64,000 bases of DNA from Littorina saxatilis (GCF_037325665.1 NC_090248.1:25376440-25440439), one strand, 5' to 3'; counted from the stretch's first letter, positions 12,701 to 24,215 are shown. The notes: generated by a model not told the origin, from the letters alone. Made by a program: numbers and translations.

Positions 12701-12705
12701 GGAAT

Positions 12706-13588
12706 AACAAGTCGCGTAAGGCGAAAATACAATATTTAGTCAAGTAGCTGTCGAACTCACAGAATGAAACTGAACGCAATGCCATTTTTCAGCAAGACCG
12801 TATACTCGTAGCATCGTCAGTCCACCGCTCATGGCAAAGGCAGTGAAATTGACAAGAAGAGCGGGGTAGTAGTTGCGCTAAGAAGGATAGCACGCTTTTC
12901 TGTACCTCTCTTTGTTTTAACTTTCTGAGCGTGTTTTTAATCCAAACATATCATATCTATATGTTTTTGGAATCAGGAACCGACAAGGAATAAGATGAAA
13001 GTATTTTTAAATTGATTTGGACAATTTAATTTTGATAATAATTTTTATATATTTAATTTTCAGAGCTTGTTTTTAATCCGAATATAACATATTTATATGT
13101 TTTTGGAATCAGCAAATGATGGAGAATAAGATAAACGTAAATTTGGATCGTTTTATAAATTTTTATTTTTTTTTACAATTTTCAGATTTTTAATGACCAA
13201 AGTCATTAATTAATTTGTAAGCCACCAAGCTGAAATGCAATACCGAAGTCCGGGCTTCGTCGAAGATTACTTGACCAAAATTTCAACCAATTTGGTTGAA
13301 AAATGAGGGCGTGACAGTGCCGCCTCAACTTTCACGAAAAGCCGGATATGACGTCATCAAAGACATTTATCAAAAAAATGAAAAAAACGTTCGGGGATAT
13401 CATACCCAGAAACTCTCATGTCAAATTTCATAAAGATCGGTCCAGTAGTTTGGTCTGAATCGCTCTACACGCACGCACGCACGCACACGCACACGCACAC
13501 ACACACGCACACACATACACCACGACCCTCGTCTCGATTCCCCCTCGATGTTAAAATATTTAGTCAAAACTTGACTAAATATAAAAAG
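12706..13588 (+). repeat. Repeat family A, copy 3
   Basis: Uninterrupted copy of about 0.9 kb. It reads straight through the site where copy 2 has its 420-bp insert, so it defines the ancestral form. It ends with an ACGC/ACAC microsatellite and TTTAGTCAAAACTTGACT. Confidence 0.8.
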
Positions 13589-13902
13589 GGAGTTTTAGAA
13601 ATTTGAGACAGACGTGCAGTCACACACACAAACACGCACACACACACGTACACACAACTGCACACACATGCATATATATGCACTATCACACATACACACG
13701 TAACACAGATTTGACGCGTCGTTTGACACTATACCTGTACTGATCGAACAGACTAACTGTACTGAAGTACAGATATATAGTATCAAACGGCGCTGTGAAA
13801 CTCCACTTATAATTATGTAGATCGAGTTTCCCAAGAAACTCTCCTCGAAGTCACTTCAGACAGGTTTTCAGAAACGCTTTGTGACTGCGCGCAATACCAT
13901 TC

Positions 13903-13906
<4 letters not shown>

Positions 13907-13986
<80 letters not shown>
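13907..13986. repeat. (AC)n microsatellite
   Basis: Pure AC array of about 80 bp. Confidence 0.95.
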
Positions 13987-13989
<3 letters not shown>

Positions 13990-14127
13990 ATAGTACAAAC
14001 AGAGTTTATTTGTTAAAGGATTAACTTTCTTTGCTTACTTTTTTGAAATGGTTTTACAAGTTTTTGGTGATTATAAATAAGTTTAGTCGTTTCGCTTATC
14101 GACTGCCGGTGCCAAATGACTTCTCTA

Positions 14128-14539
14128 ACAATCAATCAATCAATGACGCTTATATCGCGCATATTCCGTGGGTACAGTTCTAGGCGCTCTGCAGTGATGC
14201 CGTGTGAGATGAAATTTTATACGGCCAGTAGATTGCAGCCATTTCGGCGCATATTTACCTTTCACGGCCTATTATTCCAAGTCACACGGGTATAGGTAGA
14301 CAATTATTAACTGTGCCTAAGCAATTTTGCCAGGAAAGACCCTTTTGTCAATCGTGGGATCTTTAACGTGCACACCCAATGTAGTGTACACGGGGGGAGG
14401 GTTCGGACACCGAAGAGAGTCTGCACACAAAGTTGACTCTGAAATAAATTTCCGCCGAACCTGGGATCGAACTCACGCTGACAGCGGCCAACTGAATACA
14501 AATCCAGCGCGCTACCAACTGAGCTATATCCCCGCCCCA
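14128..14539 (-). mobile_element. tRNA-derived SINE, full length
   Basis: On the minus strand it starts with a tRNA-like head (A box TAGCTCAGTTGGTAGCGCG; B box GAGTTCGATCCCAGG). A conserved central body contains GTGCACGTTAAAGATCCCAC and TTGACAAAAGGGTCTTTCC, and the element ends in GCGCGATATAAGCG plus an (ATTG)n tail at 14128-14143. The central body resembles the deeply conserved invertebrate SINE domains (Nin-like), but I cannot confirm the family name. A second copy is at 35978-36265. It ends about 50 bp before the first CARD exon. Confidence 0.85.
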
Positions 14540-14586
14540 AAAGTAAATAGACCTGCACAATAATTACCTGACACAAACTTTTGCAG

Positions 14587-15593
14587 AAATGGAGATATGT
14601 CCGTCAGCCTTACGTTCCAGTCTTTCTCAGAGGAGCTAGCCTACAACAGTCAACTGGTGCAAAGCATACAACTTCTGTTCATCAGATGCATTCCAGCAGT
14701 GGAGCTCACAGACCTTCAGTGCATCAGTGACAAGCTTACTGAAGAGGACATAGTATGTTTTGTTTAGACTCAGATTATACTTAAAAATCTCACAACAAAG
14801 TGTGGAGATGTTGGTTCTTCTGATGACATTTGCACTGATACTCTAGCATTGTAGTTGTGTTTAGACATTTCATTTGCATTCTTGTTAAAATCATATAATC
14901 TTGATTGAAGAAACAAATTACTAAGTCTATATATCATCAGGCATGGGAATTGTTCGCCGAACGTCGAAACAATTAAATTAATGGGGGAGGCCAAAATGGT
15001 TCTAAAATGTGAATTTAATGGCAAACTTTGAGCTCAGATGACACCAAATTGCACCAATTGGGTTCTTTGGAGAAAAACAAATTCCGGGGGGGGGGGGGGG
15101 GGGGGGGGCATGCCCCCAGAACCCCCTAGTAAGGCTAGGCAATTCGCGCTGTCAACTTTGCTATTACTTAGTTATTTAGTTATTATAATAACTGGCATTC
15201 AGGTCGACACCTTGAACAGTGGTATAGGCTTATAAGTTATAAGCCTGATACACTTACACAGAATTAAAATAGATATAACTGTCAGCATCCGAGAGTTTTA
15301 AAAGCCATGCATGCATGAACTATAACAGCCTCTACAGAGTTCAATTTCTTTTTTGTTTATTTGGTTGTTAATTGTTCTTATGATGTTTTTCACACTATTC
15401 GCTTTTCATCATGAAATTCTTCTTCAGCAAAAAGTGAGAAGACGACAAGATTGTGAAGGCTCGCATGCAGGTGCTCGCATGCTGCTTGACAGTTTGAGGG
15501 TGAAGCCATCATGGTTTCCAGCATTCCTGCAGGCTCTTGACTGCAGAGAGGTGAAACTGGCTGAGCTCAAACCACAGTTCTTGCAGCTAAAAG
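14587..15593 (+). other. CARD of gene 1 (two exons)
   Basis: Exon 14587-14752 (166 nt) gives helices 1-3 (SFSEELAYNSQLVQSIQLLF, ELTDLQCISDKLTEEDI). Exon 15428-15593 (166 nt) gives helices 4-6 (QKVRRRQDCEG, ARMLLDSLRV, SWFPAFLQAL). The phase-0 split between the EED and QKV segments is identical in gene 2. Confidence 0.8.
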
Positions 15594-16702
15594 GTAAAGT
15601 TTATGTGATTTACTTTTCCTTCAAGTTACATTCTGTTCAATTTTTAAATTGAATACAATATGGACCCCCGCCCCCACCCTTTTTAAGACTGCCATAAATG
15701 TAAGAAAGCCATGTCTTAAACGGGAGAATTGAGTCTAAAATGAAGATAAGTTATGAAGAGAAAAATCTAAAAAACAAAAAAAAACCACAATGTAATGAAA
15801 AAAAGGGGTGGGGAAGTCTCTCAGTGTTAAAAGAGTGGTTCCTTTGTAGTGTTCGAGTTCACAACTGTCAAATATGTGTATGTGCATTTGTTTTGTTATG
15901 TCAGAGTGGCTGAAGTTGACTTTTCTTGCTGTGGGATGATATATATATATAGACAGAGTGCACTATCTGTGTAAAATAATGAAATGCTCATCATGTAATT
16001 TATTACCTTTGTACAAAATGTGTGAAAGAAAACCTGATGCAAAGCTTTTTGTTGGTTGAAACTGAATCTAGATTCACATTGTTGACACTTTTATATGTTG
16101 TTCATTCACAATTTCAGAACAAGTAGACAAGGAATGGAAAGAGAAAAATTGTGCGAACGGCACGAGCGCCACCACCAGTCCTGCAGCCAGTGCATCATTT
16201 GGAACTAACCTTGTGGGGAGAAATGATGCTTCAACAAATCTTGTTGGTTTTGGGGAAACAACACGAGTTATAAATCCTTCTTCGCACTGGTCACGACAGA
16301 GTTCACAGCCTGTTCAGGAATCTGGAGGTAAAAATGTTGGCACATGTTGAGTTTATGTGATGTTGTCGTGAGTGTGTGTGTGTGTGTTTGTTTGCGCACA
16401 TGTGTGTGTGTGTGTGTGGCAGTGTGCATTCCCTACATTAACAAAGGTGTATGTGTTGTTGCACGCGTGTGAGTGCATGAATGCTATTGGTGTGTGTGTG
16501 TGTGTGTGTGTGAGTTATGGAAAGGTAGTACATGTAGTGCTTGTTTGTTTAGTGCAACTTTTGTTCAAAATCAGCTGCACTACTGTGTTAGTCTGCATCC
16601 AACATTACATAATAATTATACAGTATTTTTTATTATTAGTGTTAGGTCGTCTTTCACGAGCCACCCTCATTTAAATTTTTATTTCATCCTGTACAATTAT
16701 CG

Positions 16703-16745
<43 letters not shown>

Positions 16746-17778
16746 GTGCAGAAGAGACCAGCTGGACAAGTGAGGAGACGGTGCCAAAAGTTCCACAAAG
16801 ATCAGCAATGCACAGTGGAGCTTCACAGGTATAGTTTATTTTTGTCTTGATTTCTGTTCAAAAGTTTTCTTTCAGTTCGCAAGACATTATAGCTCTTCTT
16901 CTATTTCTTCTTCAGCGTTTGACAGTTGTGACGCTATCGTTATAGCTCAAAAGGCTTATGAGAAATATGCACCTTGGATATGTCATCCACAAAAAAGTGT
17001 GTTTCAATTTTTGTAAATTTTGTTTGTTTGTTTTAATTGTTTTCTTTTTATTATTCAAAGAGTTTTTTTCAAAGGAAGTGTGCACTGAAACCTTTCTTCA
17101 AGAGTCTTTAAATGCTGTATTATACTCACATGAGGATTCTGGGTATCAGTGTTGTGCAATCTATAAGAGAGTGTTTGATTATATATTTTGATTCCAGCCA
17201 TGTAGAATGTTGATATGTGTAGTGTAGCATGTAATGCATGTGTTGATACCGTTGTTTAAAACTCAGAGTCAATAGTTCATTTTGGAGATGACAGAATGGA
17301 TAATCCATGTTTGTGTCTCCTGTGTGCTTATAAATCACACTTATTAACCCTCACATGTACAGAATAAAAGCAGTCAATGCTTTTTAAAAAATTTTTTGTA
17401 TGTCTCTTTGTAATTTTTTTTATTATAAGGCCAGGCCGGAAGATGATGCTGAGGATGCCTACGATTACCTCTTTGATCCCAGACTTATGTCCCAAAGGTA
17501 GGAGTGATTTTTGCTTTACCTGATGTTCTATAAAATTATATAATTTGTTTACATGTTTGTTTTTCATTTTGTTTTGTTTGATTTAAAATAAAACAAATTT
17601 AATACGATGAAACCCCGGCCCATTATAAAGACCTCCAAACATCTGAAAAATCAGGTCTTAAAAAGGAGGGAGTCCGTAAAGGGAGTCAATTTACATATGT
17701 TATGAACAGAAAATATGAAAAATTGAAGTCTTAGAAAGGGAGTAGTCTTAGATTGGGGGGAGGTGGGTGGCTTAAAAT

Positions 17779-17835
<57 letters not shown>

Positions 17836-18863
17836 CCGGCTGAGAGGGAAAAATAAACTACAGTATAAAGGGCATTGTTATTGTGTAGGTTAGTTTAATT
17901 TTTGTTGTTGAGGTTAAATGATTTCAGATATAATTATAATAATGATTAATATTTTTCAGATGGTTTCATGGAAACATGGCACGTGGTCAGGCTCAAGACA
18001 TCTTAAAACATCAGTGTGTTCAGAGCTTTTTGGTGCGCTTCAACACAGAACGTAGACATTACTGTGTTTCTGTTGTGTAAGTTGATGAATTAGGCATATG
18101 GAAATGTGTGTGTGTGGGTGTGACAGACAGAGAGAGAAAGAGAGGGGAGAGAGAAATGAATTGAATTGAATTGAAATTTATTTTTTGAGGGTGACAGATT
18201 AAGCAGTGCAAACATGCCTTTTTTCATCCGGCCCTCACTTATCGAAGGATAGCTCAATAACTAGAAGAAATAGAAGTTAAGCTAACTACAGTAAAAAATC
18301 AATACTTACATTTAATAGAGAGGGAGAGAGAGAAGGAGAGGGAGAGAGAAACAGACAGAGAGACAGAAAGAAAGACAGACAGACAGACACATGCGCACAC
18401 ACACACAGAGACGGAGAGAGAGAAGGATATTCTGTTAATGTCTGTCCACGGATTCATTTTAGCTCACAGTTAGAGTTGTTACGACACTTTTAAACTGGAA
18501 ATATTTTAATGGTTTTGAATGTTCTCTAGCTGTTTAAAACCAGATCAATCTGTTGATAAGTTCTATGCTAATAGTTCTTCTATTTTGCCTCACATCAACA
18601 GGGGTCACAAGAAAGTTCTCAACTTGAAAGTCAACGAGGAGACAAGTACAGGAGCTACTCGCTATTACCTGGACAGCAGCCCGGAGCGGTTTGCCACCAT
18701 CACAGAACTTGTGGACTATTTCAGAACCCTTCCCTTAGCCACACTTGACGGCCCTGTCTGTTTGTGCAATCCAGTTTTGCGAGGTGCAGAAAATGATGAT
18801 GTTCTGCTGTGTAATGGATCTGTGAATGCTGAGGGAGCAAGAACTGGCGAGTCCCATGCATAA
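14597..18863 (+). CDS. CARD-SH2 adaptor protein (gene 1)
   Basis: Seven exons: 14587-14752, 15428-15593, 16118-16327, 16752-16828, 17430-17497, 17960-18076, 18602-18863. All have AG/GT borders and all join in frame to 351 residues from the ATG at 14597. Residues 1-107 form a RIG-I/MDA5-like CARD split by a phase-0 intron; the second half has the VRRR, A-ARMLLDSL and WFPAFLQAL signatures. Residues 108-203 are a Ser/Thr-rich linker. Residues 204-225 are acidic with one YxxL motif (Y214DYL217). Residues 227-310 are an SH2 domain starting WFHG, with the alpha-A Arg (R234), the FLVR phosphotyrosine Arg (R252) and a YYLDSS...FATITELVDYF end. The usual beta-D His is Asn. The first exon begins with one base completing a codon, so an upstream exon may add the true start, as in gene 2. 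Inferred role: cytoplasmic adaptor linking phosphotyrosine signalling to CARD assembly. Confidence 0.85.
16704..16742. repeat. (TG)n microsatellite in intron 3
   Basis: Pure TG run that ends 9 bp before the acceptor AG of exon 4 of gene 1, replacing the usual pyrimidine tract. Confidence 0.8.
17600..17770. repeat. AGGTCTTAAAA-type repeat in intron 5
   Basis: Contains GAAACCCCGGCCC, CAGGTCTTAAAAAGGAGG and further TCTTA-AAGGG blocks. Related sequence lies at 36404-36580 and 40497-40735. It looks like a decayed inverted-repeat element with a poly-C/poly-G core. Confidence 0.4.
17960..18810 (+). other. SH2 domain of gene 1 (two exons)
   Basis: WFHGNMARGQAQDILK, then SFLVRF, then KVLNLKV, then RYYLDSS and FATITELVDYFRTLPL, joined across a phase-2 intron. 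The phosphate-binding Arg of FLVR is intact, so phosphotyrosine binding is expected. Confidence 0.85.
18145..18310 (-). mobile_element. LINE 3' end in an intron of gene 1
   Basis: Reversed 3'UTR and (AATTC)n tail of the same LINE family as 6218-6740 (shared GAGGGCCGGATGAAAAAAGG-like block). It lies between the two SH2 exons. Confidence 0.55.
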
Positions 18864-19660
18864 TACTGTGGTTTTGTTGCCTTTAATGAAGTTAGTGTTA
18901 GGTATGATGCTGTGGGGGCTCAGACAGCTTGGTTGGTATTGCTCTGGCTTAAACCAGGTCTATGCTTATCGATGTGAGAGGGTCCGAGCCCTGGGTTTAG
19001 GGAGGGATTTATTTCCCCCAAATCAACTTCATGCAGTCTCTTCTGGGTGTCCAAACACGCCTATGTGCAGGCAATGCAAAAGTCTCACGGCTTGGAAAAC
19101 ATCAGTACCATAAGCTACCTTGTAAGCGCCCAAACCCCTTATGCACTATAATTTCGCTCAAAAGTAGGGGGTGGGGGCATTTACTAGGTACTGGCTGTCC
19201 CCTATATACAGGATGAATTCCGCATGAGAAATAGTGGTACATGTATTTGATCACTTTGTATACAAATTTCAATAGGATGTGTTTCTGTTCAAAATGTCTA
19301 CCCTCTACGTATCTTGATTTCTCTGTGACACGTACACAAGCGTTCGTGTGTGTGCATGTGCCAAATGTAAGAATGGAACCAAGCTTGAAACTAACCTCAC
19401 ACAAAAATCCCTTTATGGATGGTTAAGAACACGTACATGCTCATATCTTGAATGTAATCTGAATGATAATGACTCAAGATCTGCTTTGTAAAACCGGCTT
19501 TGCGGTGCAAGGGTCTGAGCAGAAATCACAAACTTGCGCCGCACGCCCCCCCCCTCCGCCCCCCCCCCCCCCCCAAAAAAAAAGGTGTCATAAATGTAAG
19601 TCTCCCAAATACCCCCAGGTCAACCTTGTCAACCTCAGATGGCTCTCTTAAATCTTCATC

Positions 19661-20034
19661 AACCCCCCGCGGGTTAGGGGGAAGAATTTACCCGATGCTC
19701 CCCAGCATGTGGTAAGAGGCGACCAACGGATTCTGTTTCTCCTTTTACTTTTGTTAAGTGTTTCTTGTATAGAATATAGTCCATTTTTGTAAAGATTTTA
19801 GTCAAGCAGTATGTAAGAAATGTGAAGTCCTTTGTACTGGAAACTTGCATTCTCCCAGTAAGGTAATACATTGTACTACGTTGCAAGCCCCTGGAGCAAA
19901 TTTTTGATTGGTGCTTTTGTGAACAAGAAACAATTGACAAGTGGCTCTATCCATCTCCCCCCTTTCCCCGTCGCGATATAACCTTCGTGGTTGAAAACGA
20001 CGTTCAACACCAATAAATAAAGAAAGAAAGAAAG
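19661..20034 (+). mobile_element. SINE-like family S, copy 1
   Basis: About 370 bp from AACCCCCCGCGGGTTAGGGG, through GATGCTCCCCAGCATG and GCAAGCCCCTGGAGCAAAT, to TCGCGATATAACC and an (AAAG)n tail. Further copies are at 25534-25892 and 31269-31646 (reverse). No tRNA head is evident. The tail and the target duplications of the other copies imply LINE-driven retroposition. Confidence 0.8.
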
Positions 20035-20077
20035 ATCCAGAGACTATAACGAATGAAATAAATGGTATAACTGTATC

Positions 20078-20131
20078 GAAGCATCTTGTTAACCGTCGAA
20101 CGCAGAAGAAGAAGAAGAAGAAGCATCTTGT
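20078..20131 (+). mobile_element. 30-bp retroposon tail with perfect target duplication
   Basis: GAAGCATCTTGT occurs at 20078-20089 and again at 20120-20131. Between the copies lies only TAACCGTCGAACGC plus an (AGA)n tail. This is an extremely 5'-truncated insertion of the CGAACGC-(AGA)n retroposon family. Confidence 0.8.
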
Positions 20132-20240
20132 CATAATGAATCAGAATATTATGTCCGTATTGCATGCAGAGTTTCACAGACAATTAGAACAAATAATTTT
20201 CTTCCTGCCATCCTTGGCGTTTATGAGGTACAGTACTATA

Positions 20241-20662
20241 CAGGGCCTAGCATTGTAAGCCGTTCGGCTTACTTTACGCCGAAATAACATCTCCAGTACG
20301 CGGAACTCGATTTGGTGTATGCCGAAATGCAAAAACCTGTTATTCCCAAACGGTAAACCCAAACAGTCCCAGCTTTCGTTTTGTGCACCGTTCGGTTCAA
20401 TTCTTAATCGGTTTGACAGTTTCCTTGAGCACGCACTTCCTCTGGCATCGCGCGAGCATGCTTTGTGCCGGTGTTTTGTGGCTCTAGACTTGAAATAATG
20501 TCTCGAAGCGACATTGTTGAACGTGGTCAGCCATTCAGTGACAAAGAATCCAGGTATTCCTGGAAGTGGGAATGGCTGGATTTCATTCCGAAGGCGGAAG
20601 GCGAGTCAGAAGAAGTAATGTGCCGATACGGACTATGGCATAATTTCGTTGCTCAATCTTCT

Positions 20663-20696
<34 letters not shown>

Positions 20697-20779
20697 CATT
20701 TTAGGTAAAAAATCTCAAAAAAATCTTCCAGACCCCCGCCTTTGTAAGCTGAACTCACTTTTTCCAATGCTAGGCCCTG
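20241..20779 (+). mobile_element. hAT-like non-autonomous element
   Basis: Terminal inverted repeats CAGGGCCTAGCATTG and CAATGCTAGGCCCTG, flanked by direct repeats ACTATA (20235-20240 and 20780-20785). The CAGGG start fits hAT elements. An interior frame from about 20498 encodes MSRSDIVERG and SRYSWKWEWLDF, which resembles the start of a BED-finger-type transposase or zinc-finger exon but is short. A long poly-G run (20666-20694) lies beside the right end. Confidence 0.6.
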
Positions 20780-20799
20780 ACTATACACAGTTTTTGACC

Positions 20800-23259
20800 C
20801 AAAGTAGGGTGTGGGCGTTTGCTTGATACTGGGCGCTTACAAGGTAGTTTACGTCACATGAATGCAACAAAGATAAAAGCAGAACAATTGCGTGAGGTTG
20901 ATTCTTAAAGGACAATATCACATTACCTTAATCACCTTACTGTAAATGCTAGGGCACAATATGCAGCTGTCCATAAACATAAAATATAGCATGAAGCTAA
21001 GTTTTTGATCTACGTAGCTTGAAAAAAAGGCTAACATGTCTTGGTTTATATAGGATGATATTATGTGTTGAGTTGAAAGTTGTGAACAGAATAGTCTCAT
21101 GTGTGGTGAGCTTTTGTTGTCTGGAGAGTATTTATTTTGCAATTGTGTATTCATTTTTTGCATTCATTGGCTGCAACCTTCACGTGCACTTGTTCTGTGC
21201 GGAAATGGGTTGTTATGTGTAAGGCTTCTTCTCCCCCGACCCCTGCCATTTAGGCAGACATACCCTGTTTTCTGGTGGTGGTGGGGAGGGGGGGGGTTGA
21301 GTGGGACTTTGATGTGTGATTCCTGATTTACAAATGTTCAACATTTTCTTTAGCTGCATTATTTTAGTTATTCATGAGTGGGTGGGTGGAGGGGATGGGC
21401 TAGTTCTAACTATGCATTAGATTATAAAATTGTATTCTGTGTAGACCCTTCCACCAGCATCTTAGACCACTTTTTGTACATTTTCTTTTAATAGATGATT
21501 GTCATTTGTTTTTCCTCATGTCTGCCCTGCGTGTGATGGTGTGATCGTGACTGCTGTAGTGTGGGCGTGTGTGTGTGTTGGTGTGTATGTCAGTGTATGT
21601 GTGTGTGTGTGTGTGTCAGTGTGTGTGTGGGTGTGTGTGTGTGCGTGATTTTACCAACACTACGCGAAATTCCTTGTGCTTTAAATGTTTTTTAATGTCA
21701 CTTGGCTCAATAAATACTGTATTCTGTATTTTCAGGGGGCTCATCAGCGTTAAGAATGATGTTTACATTGGGGCACATAAAGCTGTATTAAATATAATGC
21801 ATGAAGTTTTCCGAACTTGGGCTCTTATAAAATGGGAGGTTTTCATTTGAGACTCCTACACAACACAAGCAGCCATGCATATTGTTTATAAAGCCATTTT
21901 AACATCGAACGCAGAAGAAGAAGAAGAAGAAGTTTATAAAGCCAAAAGAGTCCCTCAGTATTCATAGTGAAAATTGATTTATGGCTTACTGTAGGTGTTC
22001 GTTAGGTCTGATGAAATTAGGAAGGAGATGTGGATTTTAGATGTGGAAAGTATTGTTGAAGTTTATGTTTTCGAGTGTACTTAAAAACTGCCAGTCAGAA
22101 AACGTGTTGATGCATTTTCAAAGCAGTGCAGCTATTTTACAGAACTGTGATAATTGAATGTCCTAATTGTCTTGTCTTAATTGTCTTCGTCACTGAACTC
22201 TCTGGAAAAGTATCAGCACACCAGGGCAGTTAGTGGTATAAAAGTTGTATCCTGGTTTGACAAGGGCGAATTATAGCTTTTTCTTCTACATGTTCTTCCT
22301 ATATATTCACTCCTGACTTTTACACTTTCTGGTTTTTGAATTGTCTTCCTGAATGTTTTAAACTCTCCGTGAAGTGTTATCTGGAATCTGTTCACTTTGC
22401 CATGTTTTAGTACAAGCTTTAGTATGTTTATCTTTTCTGTTATGTTTTGGCATTCTAAATGTAAAGCCATTTGAGCTATTTATGGGACTTGGGCTATAAA
22501 AAAGACATTTTTCTTATCACCTGTAATAATATATGGTGTTGGTTAGTGCTCTGGATCCTAACTATATGTCAGTGTATATACAATAATTATGTCACAAATG
22601 AAAAAAATCAGTTCGAAATCAGATTAGTGTGAATCTTCAGCAGAGGTTGCAGCAATCATTACTTGAGCAATCAGTGAATATATTATCCTTTTTCAGAATA
22701 ATTTGTTCCATCATAACCGTTGTTTATTTGCATACATTTGTGGTCATTACGGCAGCTGTACATATGTATTCAAACTATGCATAACCAGGATCCGCAAGTG
22801 TATGAAATAAAATCAAAATATATTTTAACTTCCAAAGCATACTTTCTTGATGTCTGTTAATTAACTTTTGAAAAATTATGCTGGAGTACACACGCTTAAT
22901 TTTTTGTCTGCTTGTGTTAATTAAATGTATTTGTTGAATTTTATGCGTGACTATAATTTATAACTGTGCAGATACTATTGCTGTTATTTTAACCACTATT
23001 TTAAGCGGCTGTGGCCTTAGACAATTAAAGATTTGTTCTTGTTCTTTGTTCTCTCTCTCTCTCTCTCTCTGATACTTTTTATTTGAACTCTCTCTCACAC
23101 ACACACACACACACATACAAGCCAGCATAATAAATTCTAAGCCAGGATAATGAATTGCATCATTTTTATCTATGCTTATCAACATGCAAGCAATCATAAT
23201 TATTTGCAATAGCCGGGATTTAATTGTAGTGATTGTTTCTGAAAAAGGTACCGCTTTTC
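20800..23259. other. Intergenic between the CARD genes; no gene confirmed
   Basis: Mostly AT-rich unique sequence with TG and CT microsatellites (21569-21650, 23050-23070). A frame at 21736-21850 follows a good acceptor AG but has no recognisable domain. Confidence 0.3.
21884..21944 (+). mobile_element. 35-bp retroposon tail with perfect target duplication
   Basis: GTTTATAAAGCCA is present at 21884-21896 and 21932-21944. The 35 bp between them read TTTTAACATCGAACGC plus (AGA)n. Same family as 20090-20119. Confidence 0.85.
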
Positions 23260-23272
23260 ACATTAATGATAA

Positions 23273-23754
23273 TGTTTGTTTGTTTGTTTGTTTATTTGTT
23301 GCTTAACGTCCAGCCGACTACGTAGAGCCATATCAGGACGAGGAAGGGGGGGATGAAGGGGGCCACTTGTCAAGCGATTCCTGTTTACAAATGCACTAAC
23401 CCATTACTTGTGTCCCAGCAGGCTTTAGTAAAACTAAATTAATACCTACTGGAAGATTACCAGTTTCCAGTATGTTAAAATAGGCTTAACCTATCTACTG
23501 CTGGGCTTACATCAGAACACTAACAGATTAAACTATACATGAATCGCGAGACAAGCGGCAAGAGAAGAGATTTTTTGGAAAAAAATACAGGTGAATGAGC
23601 AAGAAGGCAGAAAAAAGAAAAGAATTCATGAAGAAAAAGAGAGCATGACAGGAAAGAGGAACCAAAAATCTACCTAACAGCAAACTAGAAAGCTCCTGCG
23701 GTTCCAAAAACAGGAGGGGCCTTTAATTTCATAACCGCAGTGCCCCACTGCGGG
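23273..23754 (-). mobile_element. SINE-like element related to family S
   Basis: Flanked by a perfect 13-bp duplication ACATTAATGATAA (23260-23272, 23755-23767). It starts with a (TGTT)n tail and TTGCTTAACGTCCAGCC, shares the GGCCACTTGTCAA block with family S, and ends with a C/G-rich GTGCCCCACTGCGGG. Confidence 0.75.
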
Positions 23755-24049
23755 ACATTAATGATAAACTCTTTATGGTTGTATGGAGGTAACAAATATT
23801 GTGATAATAAAAAGGCAACATGAAACTTTGGACATCTATTAGTTCTAACATGTAAAATGTTTTAAACAGAGCACCGACAAAAAATATCACAAGGGCCCTG
23901 CTCTCTGACCAATGTGAAAATTATGATACAAAGTGTTCCACAAAATAATGACACAAAAGCATGTCAGCAATGAATTATGTACACACAATTGTAGTGAAAA
24001 TCCAGAGTTAGATAGAATTATTTTTCCCTTATACAGACTGGTACCTGCA

Positions 24050-24215
24050 ATGTGTGGCTCCTCCGATGAGAGGACACCTCCCTTAAAAGGACACTTTCTG
24101 TTGTCCAGTTGTCTAATATCTTGACCAAAATATACCTGTCATGAAAGGACACCTGCAATGTAGGGACACTTTTGGCTGGTCCAAAGGGTGTCCTTTCATC
24201 ACAGGTACCACTGTA
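24050..24215. repeat. Decayed inverted-repeat element (AAAGGACACC type)
   Basis: Repeated inverted blocks of GGTACCTG, GAAAGGACACC and CCTTTCATCACAGG. A related piece is at 28165-28340. Confidence 0.4.

Noticed and set aside
21736-21850. Possible alternative last exon of gene 1 (GLISVKNDVYIGAHKAV)
   Set aside because: Good acceptor AG and a stop, but no domain similarity, and gene 1 already ends cleanly at 18863.
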